Source: Cinnamomum chago (lineage: Eukaryota; Streptophyta; Magnoliopsida; Laurales; Lauraceae). Taken from it: a DNA stretch of 64,000 nucleotides. The translations under genes were made by a program, and so were the position numbers. The notes under the pieces were generated by a model. The model saw only the letters and a program-made list of their open reading frames with translations. It was not told where the DNA came from and did not search any database. The stretch covers positions 87,008,501 to 87,072,500 of the forward strand of contig CP142454.1 in the NCBI GenBank assembly GCA_038049695.1, read 5' to 3'. Below are positions 46,941-58,679 of this stretch, piece by piece. Position 1 is the stretch's first letter. Each line of letters opens with the position of its first letter.

Positions 46941-47850
46941 CGCCATGGCATCTTCCCACATTTGATGATGTTATTCCATGCGTCATATCTAAAGCTCCCA
47001 CACTGCTTTATTATGCATAATAAAGAAAAAAGAATGCAATAAAAGAGGTAAATTGCAAAGTATATTTCACAGTGCAGACCTGCTCACTTTGGTTGCAACC
47101 ACCATTGAAAAATTTCATCCATTCAATTTAAAAACAATTTCTCCTTAATGATAGAGTAATGGCCATATGTTCTTGCTATAATTTCTTTTCAAATGTACAA
47201 GCTACATCCATTTGCACACAAATGATTAGTTCACAAGGGTTGTTTGTAGCTTCATCCCTCTATGATCAACTTCTAGATAAACAGCCTAAGATCGGCAAAT
47301 TGCACTATTGATTGATGCAGTATTCTAACAATCTATTCTTTTAGCTACCATGGACATGATAGAATAGGAGCAATGTATGGGGTTATGAGGTTATGGGGAT
47401 CCATGTTGAGTATCAAATGAAAATGGGAGTCTCTAAATGACCTTTTTTCTTTTTCTTTAAACACAAGATTGATTGAAGTATGTAGTTTAGTTTTGCTAGA
47501 TGATTCTGTTATCAGTTAGAGGCTTCATCTATAAATAATTTGTTGATGAAGTCATAGGGAGTTGAGGGGGAATAATACCCTGCCAGAAGCACGTTCAATA
47601 AGATTGTAGCTCCAACTGCAAGACCAACAAGTTCTCCTATCTGCAATTGCCATCAGAAGGGAACAAAACAAAGTTTCTTAGTAGTTGCAACAAGAGAGGA
47701 GCTCTCCATTCCCATCCCTCCATGGGAAAATCAAAATCCTCTTCTATGGAGGAAAATCTGTTCAATTTTCTCCCTTTTCCGCATTGAAAATATGTCGCAT
47801 AAAACAACAGAATAATGGGTCGCACGGAAAACTAGAATAATTTTCCTCTC
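46941..47850 (-). repeat. NIP inverted duplication, minus copy
   Basis: On the minus strand this segment matches 56325-63178 of the plus strand, except where the plus copy holds two insertions and where this copy lacks the last NIP exon. It keeps single, unduplicated target sites for both insertions (attgttag near 47310; caaccc near 47240). Homology stops at 46941/63178 on the outer side. Confidence 0.9.
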
Positions 47851-48422
47851 TATTGGGGAATCCTCTCTTTGGCCAAATGCACCCCAAAAGTCCTAAAAAT
47901 AATCCTAGAAATTTGTTACATATTTTGACCCTAATAATTGAAACAGTTAAATGATCTTTCCTAGTAACTTTTTTGAGATGTTGAGAAGTAAAGCTTTTAA
48001 CTGATCAGTTATAGTGACATTCAAGTTGGTGCAAAATTAGGTGAATCCCATCCAAGAGGCCAGCTGACTTAATGAAGATTCACATTTGTATCCATCTATT
48101 GGACTGAATGGTAAAGAGAATTTCTATACTATAGATCAGTTCGCACTGATTGTAATCTGGTCATCTAACCCAAACCAATGGCCTATTTTATAACGATAAT
48201 AAAAACTCTAGAGATTCTGCTTCAAAATGGACTTACCGCTCTGTTATCGGAGATGACAAACATGAGATAGAAAGTGATGATGAACTCAAGCACCAGGGAT
48301 TGCAGGTTTGATCCAGAAGGAATGGTTCCTGGGAAATGCTCATGCATTCCATCGAATAACAAGCGAAGCGTTCCACTTGCAAGGGTTGCACCCAACATCG
48401 AAGCTGAGAGATAAACTGGTAC
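47579..48422 (-). pseudogene. NIP: NIP aquaporin, two internal exons, last exon lost
   Basis: Exon 48422-48237 encodes VPVYLSASMLGATLASGTLR through TFYLMFVISDNRA (62 residues). Exon 47640-47579 encodes IGELVGLAVGATILLNVLLA plus a split Gly. Both have good AG/GT borders. They are the middle of a nodulin-26-like intrinsic protein, a membrane channel for small solutes such as glycerol, boric or silicic acid. Compared with the family pattern VISGVATDNRA, four residues (GVAT) are missing. The exon with the second NPA motif should follow near 47.35 kb. There the plus copy has about 250 bp that this copy has lost. No upstream exons (first NPA) were found, so the gene is a remnant. Confidence 0.8.
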
Positions 48423-48637
48423 CTGTAGAACAATCATAAAGAATTGATTACATGTCTCAGAAAGGGAGAGAACCAACGACCCAAACATAGTTCAATGGAT
48501 CTATTAAATGGTTATATGGTCATAGTTCTGTACAGCTAGAAAAGTAAGGATTCATTAGCACTGGATAGATGGATAAGAAGGAAATAATACTACAATCTAG
48601 AGAAAGGGCAGATGATTTATTGTCATGGAAAAAAATA

Positions 48638-49760
48638 GGGGAATTTGGCGATGGGTCCCTGAACATTTAACTTTATCGCCTTAGATCCACAATTTTTTTT
48701 CATAGTGTGATAGGTCATTTTTTTTTTCAAATTTGAAGACCTAATATGTCTAATTTACCATTTCTTCAAAATCATAGCTCACGAATAGTGGGATATGCCA
48801 TTAATAATGATCAACTACCATTTAATTGACCAAGTAAATCTCAAAAGATCCAAATAAATTTAAAAAAATGTAAATTTTTTTTCAAAAGACGTAAATAAAA
48901 TTAAAAACGAATATAAATTCTAAAAAAACACAAACAACTTTCAAAAAATACAAATAAATTCGAAAGAATGCAAATAAATTTCAAAAAATGCAATAATTTT
49001 AAAAAACGCAATAAATTTAAAAAGATCCAAATAAATATAAATAAATTGCAAAAGATGAAAATCAATTTAAAAAGATGCAAATAAATTTCAAAAGATCCAA
49101 ATAAATTTATAAAAACATAAATAAATTTCAAAAGATCCAAATAAATTTTAAAAAATGTAAATAAATTTCAAAAGACACAAATAAATTTCAAAAGACGTAA
49201 ATAAGATTAAAAAAAGCAAATAAAATTAAAAAAACGTAAATACATTTGCCAAAACTAAGATAAACCAATTTTCCAAATTTCAAAAAAGTTTGCAAAAAAC
49301 TCAAGTATTTTTTCCAAAACTCAGTTAAATTTATTTAAAAAAATATAAATAAATTTCAAAAGAATAGCCTGAGTTTAGTTCAAAAACTCAGTTAAATTTT
49401 GCCAAATGGAGATAAATTTGTCAGGAACTCTGTTATATTTTTCAAAAACTTAAATAAATTTGCCAAAAACTCAGATAGATTTATCCAGAACTCAGATAGA
49501 TTTGTTTCAGAACTCAGATAAATTAGCCAAAAACTCAGATAGATTTGTCCAAAACTCAGAGAAACTTTTTTCAGAACTCAGATAAATTTCCGCAAAACTA
49601 AAATAAATTTGAAAAAAAAAGAAAAACTAAGATAAATATGATAGAAACTCATATAAATTTGTTAAAGCTCAGATAAACTTGACAAAAACTTAGATAAATT
49701 TCATAAAAACTCAGATAAATTTCATAAAAACTCATAGATTTGTCAAAAACAATATAACAA
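48638..49760 (+). mobile_element. AT-repeat element copy 2 (possibly Mutator-like)
   Basis: It begins ggggaatttggcgatgggtc, closely matching the start of the 21742 copy. The same two arrays of degenerate ~20-bp units follow (48830-49250 and 49380-49745). It sits just upstream of the NIP minus copy's first preserved exon, inside what was an intron. It continues into a GC-richer core and the palindrome. Confidence 0.55.
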
Positions 49761-50327
49761 CCATGTTGCCTTCTTTCTCTGGCGATCGCGCAACACGTCG
49801 ACTACGTTCGACAAGGACAGAAAAACTACAGTGGCGGCTACAACAAGACCGGCATGCCTTCTTCCTTCCATTTTCGCTGCCAAAGTCTGACAAAATCTCT
49901 CAAGTAGATGAAAAATCCGACCTTTCTGGTTAGATCGGAGGGTGGAAGCAGCGTCAAAATTTGGTTTTCGGCATAGGAAGCGATGACGATTTGATCGAAA
50001 GAAGAGGGAATTTGGGTTTTGAGCAGAACAGAGAGTGAAAGAAGAAGAAAGCATGCGTTGATGGGTTTGATTGGGCTTGATTGGCCTTCTTAAAATTGAG
50101 ATTCAATTCTACCTACAGGAGCCAGTGGGCACCATACATGTGGCTCCTTAGATTTTTGTGGATGGGTGGGGCCATAGCAGAAACCTAGAGCCCATTTCAA
50201 ATTGACCCTCAATCCGGAAGGGAGGTTCTTTTCAGTTAAAGAACAGGCATATAAGGGAGTTGATTTCTTCTTAAACACCATCCACAAAAATTTATTGGGG
50301 GCATTTTGTCATATTTTGGCAGCGGAA

Positions 50328-50450
50328 ATGGGAGGGATGATGTCGTCAATGGCGGCGAAGTTCACCTTCTTCCCGTCGGATCCGCCGTCGTACAAGCATG
50401 CCGTCGACGAGTGTATGTGGGGGCGGGGACCACTCGAAGAGGCCGCATGA
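50328..50450 (+). pseudogene. Captured ABHD17-like first exon, left palindrome arm
   Basis: It starts MGGMMSSMAAKFTFFPSDPP and continues SYKHAVDECMW before losing the frame seen in the other arm because of an extra G. The opening M-G-G-x-x-S-S-M-A-A-K-F-x-F-F-P is the N-terminus of plant ABHD17-type alpha/beta-hydrolases (putative depalmitoylases). No downstream exons are present. Confidence 0.6.
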
Positions 50451-51031
50451 TATCATCATCATTGTGGAAGAAAAACCCAAGCCATAAAATCCTAACCCAA
50501 CCCTAATTCATCCAAACACAGGAAAGTACAGATTCATGAAAGAGAGGAAGGAAGAGGAAACAGAAGAAGAAAGAGGGGGGTTTTGGGGTGTTTTACAGGT
50601 TTCTGTGTGCAGCTACTCCCATCAGACGAGTCACGAGACTGAAAGAGGAATGGGGTGAAGAAGAAGAGGGATAAACCAAGATTTGAAATTTGATATTTCA
50701 AAATTTTATGCCTAAAAATAGTTGAAAGGGTAAATCAGTCATGAAAAATTTTGAAATCTCTAGACACAATTTTCATGACTGATTTACCCTTTCAACTGTT
50801 TTTAGGCATAAAATTTTGAAATCTAAAACTTCAAATCTTGGTTTATCCCTCTTCTTCTTCACCCCATTCCTATCTCAGTGATCTCGTGACTCGTCTGATG
50901 GGAGAAGCTGCACACAGAAACCTATAAAACACCCCAAAACCCCCTCTTTCTTCTTTTGTTTCCTCTTCCTTTCTGTCTATCATGAATCCGTACTTTCCTA
51001 GGTTTGGATGAATTAGGATAGGGTTAGGATT

Positions 51032-51190
51032 TTATGGCTTGGGTTTTTCTTCCACAATGATGATGATATCACGCGGCCTCTTCGGGTGGTCCCCGCCCCA
51101 CATACACTCGTCGACGGCATGCTTGTACGACTGCGGATCCGGCGGAAAGAAGGTGAACTTCGCCGCCATCGACGACGTCATCCCTCCCAT
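51032..51190 (-). pseudogene. Captured ABHD17-like first exon, right palindrome arm
   Basis: A 52-residue open frame on the minus strand: MGGMTSSMAAKFTFFPPDPQ, then SYKHAVDECMWGGDHPKRPR and DIIIIVEEKPKP before a stop. The first ~28 residues match the ABHD17-type N-terminus; the rest does not. The frame is open here while its mirror copy has drifted. It is a gene fragment, not a full enzyme, which would be several times longer. Confidence 0.55.
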
Positions 51191-51380
51191 TTCCGTTGCC
51201 AGAATCTGACCAAATGCCCCAATAAATTTTTGTGGATGGTGTTTAAGAAGAAGTCAACTCCCTTATATGCCCGTTCTTTAACTGAGAAGAGCCTCCCTTC
51301 TGGATTGAGGGTCAATTTGAAATGAGCTCTAGGTTTCGGCTATGGCCCCATCCATCCACAGAAATCCAAGGAGCCACATG

Positions 51381-53080
51381 TGTAAGGCCCCAATTCTGGA
51401 TACCGAGAAAACCGTCAAGATATCCGAAGTTGCACGCTACTTCCCGAAAAATCCGAGAACTTCCAAGATCATAGGTCCGCAGTGAGGTCCAATTTAAAAC
51501 TTTTTAAACGATATAAGATCAACGGTTAATATTGCGGAAGCATGTGAATATATCGGAAGCAATGATAAGGTATCATAAGTCTGTAACAAATATAGCAGGG
51601 CTGAAATCCAGCCAAAAGTGTCAAAGTTATAAAGGATTATTACAAATTGTAACAATTACCCTGCTCACTACAAAAATCTCTCAAAATCCCAAAATAATAA
51701 AGAACTCTCACACCCCAGGTGCCGGCTCTCCAACTTCCAACTCGACCTCATGGTTTGCTGGTCCCCATCCGTAGTCCCCTACTACGGGTGCCTCAACTAG
51801 CGCGAGCGCGTCGTTCTTGGAATTGGGGTCGAAACCTAAGCACCAAGAATGGATTAGATCTAAAGATCTGACAAGTCACAGTATACAAGTAACATAGGAT
51901 ATATGTATTAAAAGAGTAAAGACAATTATATAGTTTAAGAGAATATCAAGATACATGATCTAGGCAGTTAAACAAAATAAGCATTTAGAATCAGGATAAA
52001 CATAATATCTAATCTATCACAATATGACACATTCACACGAGCTGGATACCGCGGGATATTATGCCGCAGCCCTCCCATACTGGACACAGTCACTGCGGGG
52101 AATCTCACAAGTGTTGGGGAATGACTAGCCCCGCAAATCACACTCAACAGTCTCACCACACTCATCACTCGGGGAGACTGGACTCGGCATCACACCGTCC
52201 GTCTAGAACATAGCTCATCGTGATAGCTCACTCAACACTCATAAATAGCTCATACCAGTGATAATCAGTCCAAAGGCTGAGCTTAGTACAACAGAGTGAA
52301 TGTCTATGCCGACTCAAGGAAACAATAAAGTTCTGCGTCTGTCTAGGCTTTGCCTTGCTTGAACAAGGTCTCTAAGAGGTCAAAACATCAATTCAGTCCA
52401 TGAATCACAATCCAAGTCCAAGTCCACCCGTTGGATCCATACCAAGGCCCATCAGATACATGGCCTGGTCTGAAACAGTCCAAACGAGGTAACAAGTCCA
52501 TTTCCATTAATAAACAATTTATTCTCATCCACAATGAGTTATAAGTCCAATATAATTCACCTCTCCAATCTAAGGATAACACATTCATGCATAGGCCATA
52601 AAAGGGCCCGCCTAGCCACAAACACGGGTTAGTGTTCACCCAATCACATCACCAGGTCACCTCGAAGTAGTCCTAGCTCTAGGTCATCCATTTTCCATTT
52701 AATTAACAGTTATAAGCTATAGTAAGGACATAAGAGTGACAGTAATATGATAAGTGAAGTAAGAACTCCAAATACAAGAATCAACAGGGAAATATCAATA
52801 ATCCAACCTAGGTAATGATCCACATTCGGGTCCAGGTTCATCTCAGGTAATTCGATCTCTAAATGGAGTCTCAGATGTCAATGGATACTGTGTTTGGTGC
52901 TCCAGAAGTTAAGGGCATCATTAACAACGTTTAACGATCGAATCATCGTAGAATATACAACCAAGACCCTACTTGGTGGTCCCCACGAGTCAAGGTTGAG
53001 CCACACCATTGACTCGGGCTTAGCGCATCAATAGAAGTCCACTTGGATGGTCAATGGGCCCTACAAACGATCACAACCTC
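51381..53080. mobile_element. LTR-element fossil piece
   Basis: It starts TGTAAGGCCCC at the very end of the palindrome arm, as an LTR would. It continues as non-coding DNA with regulatory-region character. No protein-coding part was found, so the superfamily is uncertain (Ty3-like is a guess). It is broken. The inner border with the copia fossil was not resolved. Confidence 0.35.
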
Positions 53081-56000
53081 AAAATGTGAAAATTGGAAAA
53101 TCATTGAATGCAGTGTTCTCGGTCGACCCGACACAGGGCTCGGTCGACCGAGTACACTGGTCTGTCAAGATTTTGACTCCCAGGTTGACCTCCGTGCAGT
53201 GTGTTCGGTCGACCTCCTGGCCTGGTCGGTCGACCGAGTGCTCTGGAAATATGGGGTCAAGCACCTGGCAGGCAATGCCTTCATCTCAGGAATTCTATGT
53301 GTGTCCGGTCGACCTCCTGGTCTGGACGGTCGACCGCACATACTAAAAACCTGCAGAAATTGGATGTCCTAGCTCTCAGCATTCACACTGATATCCCTGT
53401 GTTGTTGGTCGATCGAGTACATGGTCGGGTCGACTGAGAACACAGGATGTCTGTGTCTGAGGGAAAGTCCAGCTCTCAGTTATTTCTTAAAAATCCTGTG
53501 TGCTCGGTCGACCTGGGACAGGTTTTGAAGGTTCCCCTAGTGACAAGAAGAATAGTTTTCAAATATCTACTAAGAGTCTCCACAAACCTATAGTTGAGAG
53601 AGATTATATCCCTAAATGGACTTGTCATTTTTGCAACCGTAGTGGACATTTGGTCCCTAATTACCCATACAAAATTAGGCTGTCTCTAAAAAATCCCTCT
53701 AGAATACCTTTCAAATTTGTCCCCAAGTCCATTCCCTGTAAATCTCCTTTATCTAGTTAGATGGTAAAAGGAACAAACTTTGAGAGTCTCCTAGTTCAAA
53801 CCGCTTTAAAAGCAAAGGAAAATCCTACCTGGTTCTTAGATAGTGGTTGTTCAAAACACATGACAGGAGACCGATCTAGATTCAGCTCTATAGTGGAATA
53901 TGATGGAGGAAGTGTTTCTTTTGGGGATAATAGTAAAGCTCAAATCATTGGCAAGGGAAGTGTAAAAGGAGATCAAATACCAACTCTAAATGATGTATTT
54001 CTTGTGGAAGGATTGAAACATAATCTTCTTAGCATTAGCCAATTATGTGACAAAGGAAACAAGGTAGTCTTTGACAGTCAATCATGCAAAATGGTAAATG
54101 ATAAAATCCATCAAGTTATTCTTACTGGATCAAGGACAAAAGGAAACATTTACATTATAGAAGAATGTGATGACAATGAATCTAGGTGCTTGATAACTAA
54201 AGATCAAGAGAATTACTTATAGCACCAAAGGATGGGTCACATAAATTTTAAATTGATTAAAACCTTATCGAAGAATGAAATTGTGAAAGGAATTCCCAAA
54301 TTAAGTGATGAAAAAAGCTGAACTCTATAAGGCTTGCAAAATGGGTAAACAAATCAAGAAGAGCTTCAAAGGTTTAAAGGATATATCATCTTCCCGTCCT
54401 CTTGAATTAATCCACATGGACTTGATTGGACTTGCACCAGTGCAAAGTATTGGAGGAAAGAAGTTTATTTTGGTTATGGTAGACAATTATTCTCGTTTTG
54501 GATGGGTTGCTTTTCTTCATGCTAAATCGGATGCTGTAGACAATATCATAAGAATTTGCAATAAGATACAAGTAGAAAAGGATTGTAAAATTCAGAAGAT
54601 TAGAAGTGATCATGGGGGAGAGTTTGAAAATGAAAAATTTGCTAAATTTTGTGAGAGTCATGGAATCAATCATGAATATTTTGCTCCTAAAACTCATCAA
54701 CATAATGGAGTGGTTGAAAGGAGAAATAGAGTTATTCAAGAAATGGCCAGGACCATGCTTAATGAAAAGAATCTCTCTCATAATCTATGGGCTAAAACTG
54801 TGAATACTGCTTGTTATCTCATAAACAGAGTCTATCTCACTAAGAATACCAACCAAACTCCCTACGAACTTTATTTTGAAGGAAAACCTAATTTGGGGTA
54901 TTTGAAAGTGTTTGGAAGCAAATGTTATATTCTAAGAGATAGGGAGCAGTTGGAGAAATTTGAGCCAAAACCTGATGAAGGAATTTTCCTAGGCTATTCT
55001 GAAAGGAGCAAAGCATACAGAGTATTTAATCATAGAACCATGACCATAATGGAGTCAGCTCATGTTGTCATTGATGACACAAATCAAATTGGAAGAATTC
55101 TAGAAGATGATGATGAAGCTGAAATTGATATTGAATAACCTATTCCAAAAGATAGTAATGATATCATTCCATCCAAAGCCATTGTTCCAACAAAATTAAT
55201 GAAAAATCACACCTTGGATAATATTATTGGAGATATCAGCAGTGGGGTTATGGCCCGGAAACAAGTTTAAAATCTATGTGCTCATTACTCCTTTGTCTCT
55301 TAAATCGAGCCCAAGAATTTTTCTGAGGCTGAATCAAAATCTGAATGGATGGAAGCTATGTAAGAAGAATTGAATCAATGTAAGAAAAATGATGTTTGGG
55401 ATCTTGTTCCATTACCTGCAGAGAAAAATCCCGTTGGCACTAAGTGGATTTTCAAGAACAAGTCAGATGAATCTGGAAATGTTGTGACAAACAAGGCAAG
55501 ACTAGTATCAAAACGATATGCTCAAATAGAAGGAATTGATTTTGAAGAAACTTTTGCTCCTGTAGCCCGTTTGGAGTCCATAAGAATCCTATTGAGTTAT
55601 GCGAGTAGCATGAGAATCAAACTATTTCAGATGGATGTCAAAAGTGCCTTCTTGAATGGAGAAATTGAAGAAGATGTTTATGTTACTCAACCAGAAGGCT
55701 TTGAAGACTCTCACCATCCTGAGTATGTATACAAACTCAAGAAAGCTCTCTATGGATTAAAACAAGCACCACGGGCTTGGTATGAAAAGCTTACAAATCA
55801 TCTGATTGAAAATGATTTTGACTGTGGGAAAGTTGATGAGACCCTGTTTATCAAGAAAATTGATCAAGACATTCTTGTAGCTCAAATCTATGTTGATGAT
55901 ATAGTGTTTGGATCTACTTCAAAGAAACTAGCTCAAGGATTTTTAGAATTGATGAGTTCCACTTTTGAGATGAGTCTGGTCGGTCCCCTGCAATTCTTCC

Positions 56001-56318
56001 TAGGACTTCAAGTTAATCAAACTGAGAAAGGGATTTTTCTTAGCCAGCCCAAATTTGCCTTACAAATCATTAAGAAGTTTGGTTCAGAAAACTCTAAGTC
56101 TAGTTGCAAGCCCATGGCTTCTACTTCAAAACTCTTTAGTGACCCAGGTGGTGTTAAAGTAGACCAAAAACTCTACCGTAGTATGATAGGAAGTCTTCTC
56201 TACCTCACAGCTAGTAGACCGGATCTATCCTTTATTGTTGGAATTTGTGCTAGGTATCAATCAGATCCTCGTGAGTCCCATTTTAAAGCTGTCAAACGTA
56301 TCATCAAATATGTCATAG
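53081..56318 (+). mobile_element. Ty1/copia fossil, SIRE-like lineage
   Basis: Parts in order on the plus strand: a region rich in the palindromic word cggtcgaccg (53110-53520), a gag-type zinc-knuckle region (about 53620-53690), aspartic protease and pre-integrase (about 53760-54220), integrase core (about 54305-55140), and reverse transcriptase (about 55370-56310). The order protease-integrase-RT defines Ty1/copia. The residue style of the RT resembles SIRE/Maximus. It is broken, with several breaks, and clear LTRs were not recognised at either end. It abuts the NIP intron sequence at 56319. It looks old enough to be inactive but still easily recognised. Confidence 0.85.
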
Positions 56319-56528
56319 AGAGAATTTTTTTTTCTGGTTTCCGTGCGACCCATTATTTTGTTGTTTTATGTGACATATTTTCAATGAGGAAAAGGGAGAA
56401 AATTGAACTGATTTTCCTCGATAGAAAATGATTTTGATTTTCCCATGGGAGGGATAGGAATGTAGAGCTCCTCTCTTATTGTAATTACTAAGAAACTTTG
56501 TTTTGTTCCCTTTTGATGGCAATTGCAG

Positions 56529-57023
56529 GTAGGAGAAATTGCTGGTGTTGCAGTTGGAGCTACGATCGAATTGAACTTGCTTCTGGTTGGATATTATTCC
56601 CCTCAACTCCCTATAACTTCATCAACAAATTATCTATAGATGAAGCCTCTAACTGATAAGAGATTCATCTAGCAATACTAAACTATATACTTCAATCAAT
56701 CTTGTGTTTAAAGAAATAGAAAAAAGTCATTTAGAGACTTCCATTTTTCATTTGATTCTCAACATGGATCCTCATAACAACATGCATTTGTCTTTTGACA
56801 GTCCAATATCTGGGCGTCGATGAATCCAGCAAGGAGCTTGGGGCCCGCGATCGTGGCCAGCCGTTACGAGAGCATATGGGTGTATGTTGCGGGGCCTATA
56901 TGTGGGGCGGTGTCGGGCGCATGGGCCTACAACCTCATCAGGTTCACCAACAAGCCCTTGCGTGAAATCACCAAGACTGGTTCTTTCTTGAAAAGCATAA
57001 GAAGTGGCTCACAGTTGAATTAA
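56529..57023 (+). pseudogene. NIP: NIP aquaporin, last two exons
   Basis: Exon 56529-56590 encodes VGEIAGVAVGATIELNLLLV plus Gly, the partner of the minus-copy exon. Exon 56802-57023 encodes the second-NPA exon, ASMNPARSLGPAIV, through WVYVAGPICGAVSGAWAYNL to the tail SIRSGSQLN and a stop. Together they give the C-terminal half of an NIP channel. Two lesions are visible against the family and the sister copy. The donor after the first exon reads AT instead of GT, and one base is missing in the PISGASMNPA stretch. Upstream exons are absent, replaced by the copia fossil. It is a pseudogene, although the last exon still reads cleanly. Confidence 0.85.
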
Positions 57024-57080
57024 ACTTAAGAATGGCTCGTACTCTATCATGTCCATGGTAGCTAAAAGATAGATTGTTAG

Positions 57081-57144
57081 CTAGGCCGGTTCAAGACAAT
57101 TTGAGGCCTAAAGCAACAATTTTAAATGTGGCCTCAAATTATCT

Positions 57145-57176
<32 letters not shown>

Positions 57177-57959
57177 TAAGTTTGGAGTATCTGGATTCGT
57201 ATTTTCTAATATATACATTTATCATTTAGAAATTATAACTAATAATATTTATAAATCAAACGAACACTAACTATAATAAACATACAATACGAGCATGGAA
57301 TTAAAAAAAATCTTAAAATCATAAAATAATAGAACCTGATTTAGTGATTTATCATTATTGACCACAAAGATTGTAGATGTAGATGAATTTCAAATTTTAT
57401 CCAGCCTTTTCATTATGAAAAAAATGGATTATATTTGAGTTAGTGGGTTATGATTAACATATGTTATAAAAAAGACTCACATATATTATCAGAATATATC
57501 CACATATTATTAAAAAGAAGACAAAACCAGATCAATAAATCTTTAAAGAAGATTGCTTTAGAAATAAAAAAAGTAATTATAGAGAAAGACAATCTATGAG
57601 AGAGACAGGGTGAGAGAGTAAGGAGTATGTGAGATGGAAAAGTGTTGGTGGAGAAACGTTCATTTGAAAAACCTCACTGGTGAGGTGGCAAGGAGGTTGG
57701 GTTGGGATTTATTGGGATTTAAAAAGACACTGTATAGAGGAAAAGAATGATGACACTAGTTTTAATGCTTTGTTTAAATGTGAAAAGATAGCTTTAATAG
57801 GATGGAATACTAATTACTATTATGGGGCCTTGGGAGAAAAAAAATTATGACAGTTGCTTGAATGCTTTTTTAGAATTTGAAAAAATGATTTTATGGGGCC
57901 TTATTTTTTGGGAGGCGTAAAGCCAGGGCTTTTCTTTCCCAATGGTCGAGTCACCCCTA
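57081..57959 (+). mobile_element. Non-autonomous hAT in the NIP 3' region, empty site known
   Basis: The 879-bp insert is flanked by attgttag (57073-57080 and 57960-57967). The sister NIP copy has a single attgttag with no insert, so the borders are proven within the window. The ends are CTAGGCCGGTTCAAGAC and GGTCGAGTCACCCCTA (imperfect inverted repeats), and ggcct/taaagc words lie near both ends. No transposase is present. It inserted after the NIP duplication. Confidence 0.88.
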
Positions 57960-58083
57960 ATTGTTAGAATACTGCATCAATCAACAGTGCAATTTGTTGA
58001 TCTTTGGCTGTTTATCTAGAAGTTGATCATAGAGGGATGAAGCTACTAACAACCTGTGACGTTTTGATTATTATATATATATA

Positions 58084-58237
58084 GGGAGGTGAATCTGTGA
58101 GAGCATCTTTCACCTTATTATAAGAGATAAGAGTGTGGGCCCTCACATTTAGGTTATTGGCATTGGATATGGATGTGAGTGCCCCTCACCTTATCTCTCA
58201 TAGTAAGGTGAGAGATGCTCTCATAGGAGCATCTCCC
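58084..58237. mobile_element. MITE with ~50-bp inverted ends
   Basis: The left end GGGAGGTGAATCTGTGAGAG is mirrored by the right end (gctctcataggagcatctccc), and the arms continue through caccttat...agagataag. It is inserted in a TATATA run, so a TA-rich target is likely (PIF/Harbinger or Tc1-type cannot be separated). Confidence 0.8.
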
Positions 58238-58257
58238 ATATATATATTTATATATAT

Positions 58258-58644
58258 GGGCAAGGCTCTCCTAAGCTTAAACTTAAGATAAAATTCAATA
58301 AGCTCATGCTTGTAAGGCCCATGCTTGATCCATCCAAATGAACCATACACACGATCCCCCTGAATTGCATATGTCCACCAACTTTCGGTCAGATTTGAAT
58401 TTATTGGACCGTTGGATCGATTGTGTACTAATCCAAATGGACTGTTAACCATTAAACTTTTAGGACCAGATGGAGATTATAGAGACCACGATTGAGGCTG
58501 ATTTTTTTCAAATAGGAGGGTCCTAGGGAGTCCTTAAAATCCCCCCATCCCCATCCCTATGTGGGTCCCCAGGTGGGCCCCACCACACAATTGAGCTTAC
58601 CTAAGCTTACTTTATCCTAAGCTTCAGCTTAGGAGAGCTGACCC
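58258..58644. mobile_element. Second MITE, different family
   Basis: The ends GGGCAAGGCTCTCCTAAGCT and (reverse) GGGTCAGCTCTCCTAAGCTG form inverted repeats of about 35 bp. It is flanked by the same TATATA-type sequence. The 387-bp body is non-coding. Confidence 0.8.
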
Positions 58645-58679
58645 TATATATATAAATTATATTATTATTATTATGATGT

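Larger units (their letters stand above)
50136..51380. repeat. Large near-perfect palindrome, arms ~620 bp
   Basis: The sequence from 50136 (acatgtggctcctt) to about 50758 is repeated in reverse complement from about 50759 to 51380. Only scattered differences and a few small indels separate the arms, and there is almost no spacer. The centre (about 50758) joins two copies of the tail that resembles the end of AT-repeat copy 1. The right arm stops exactly where an LTR fossil begins. Such a structure could arise from head-to-head duplication or from long-TIR, Mutator-like evolution. Confidence 0.9.

Noticed and set aside
48901-49140. Phe/Leu/Ile-rich 79-residue minus-strand frame resembling a membrane protein
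   Set aside because: It is the reverse reading of the AT-rich ~20-bp repeat array.
49743-50054. 103-residue minus-strand frame beside the palindrome
   Set aside because: Composition is protein-like in part, but no family is recognised; it lies in the exchangeable core of AT-repeat copy 2 and may be another captured scrap. Not strong enough to call a gene.
53043-53437. Three overlapping frames with repeated GRP/VDR words
   Set aside because: They come from the palindromic cggtcgaccg word read in three frames inside a copia fossil.
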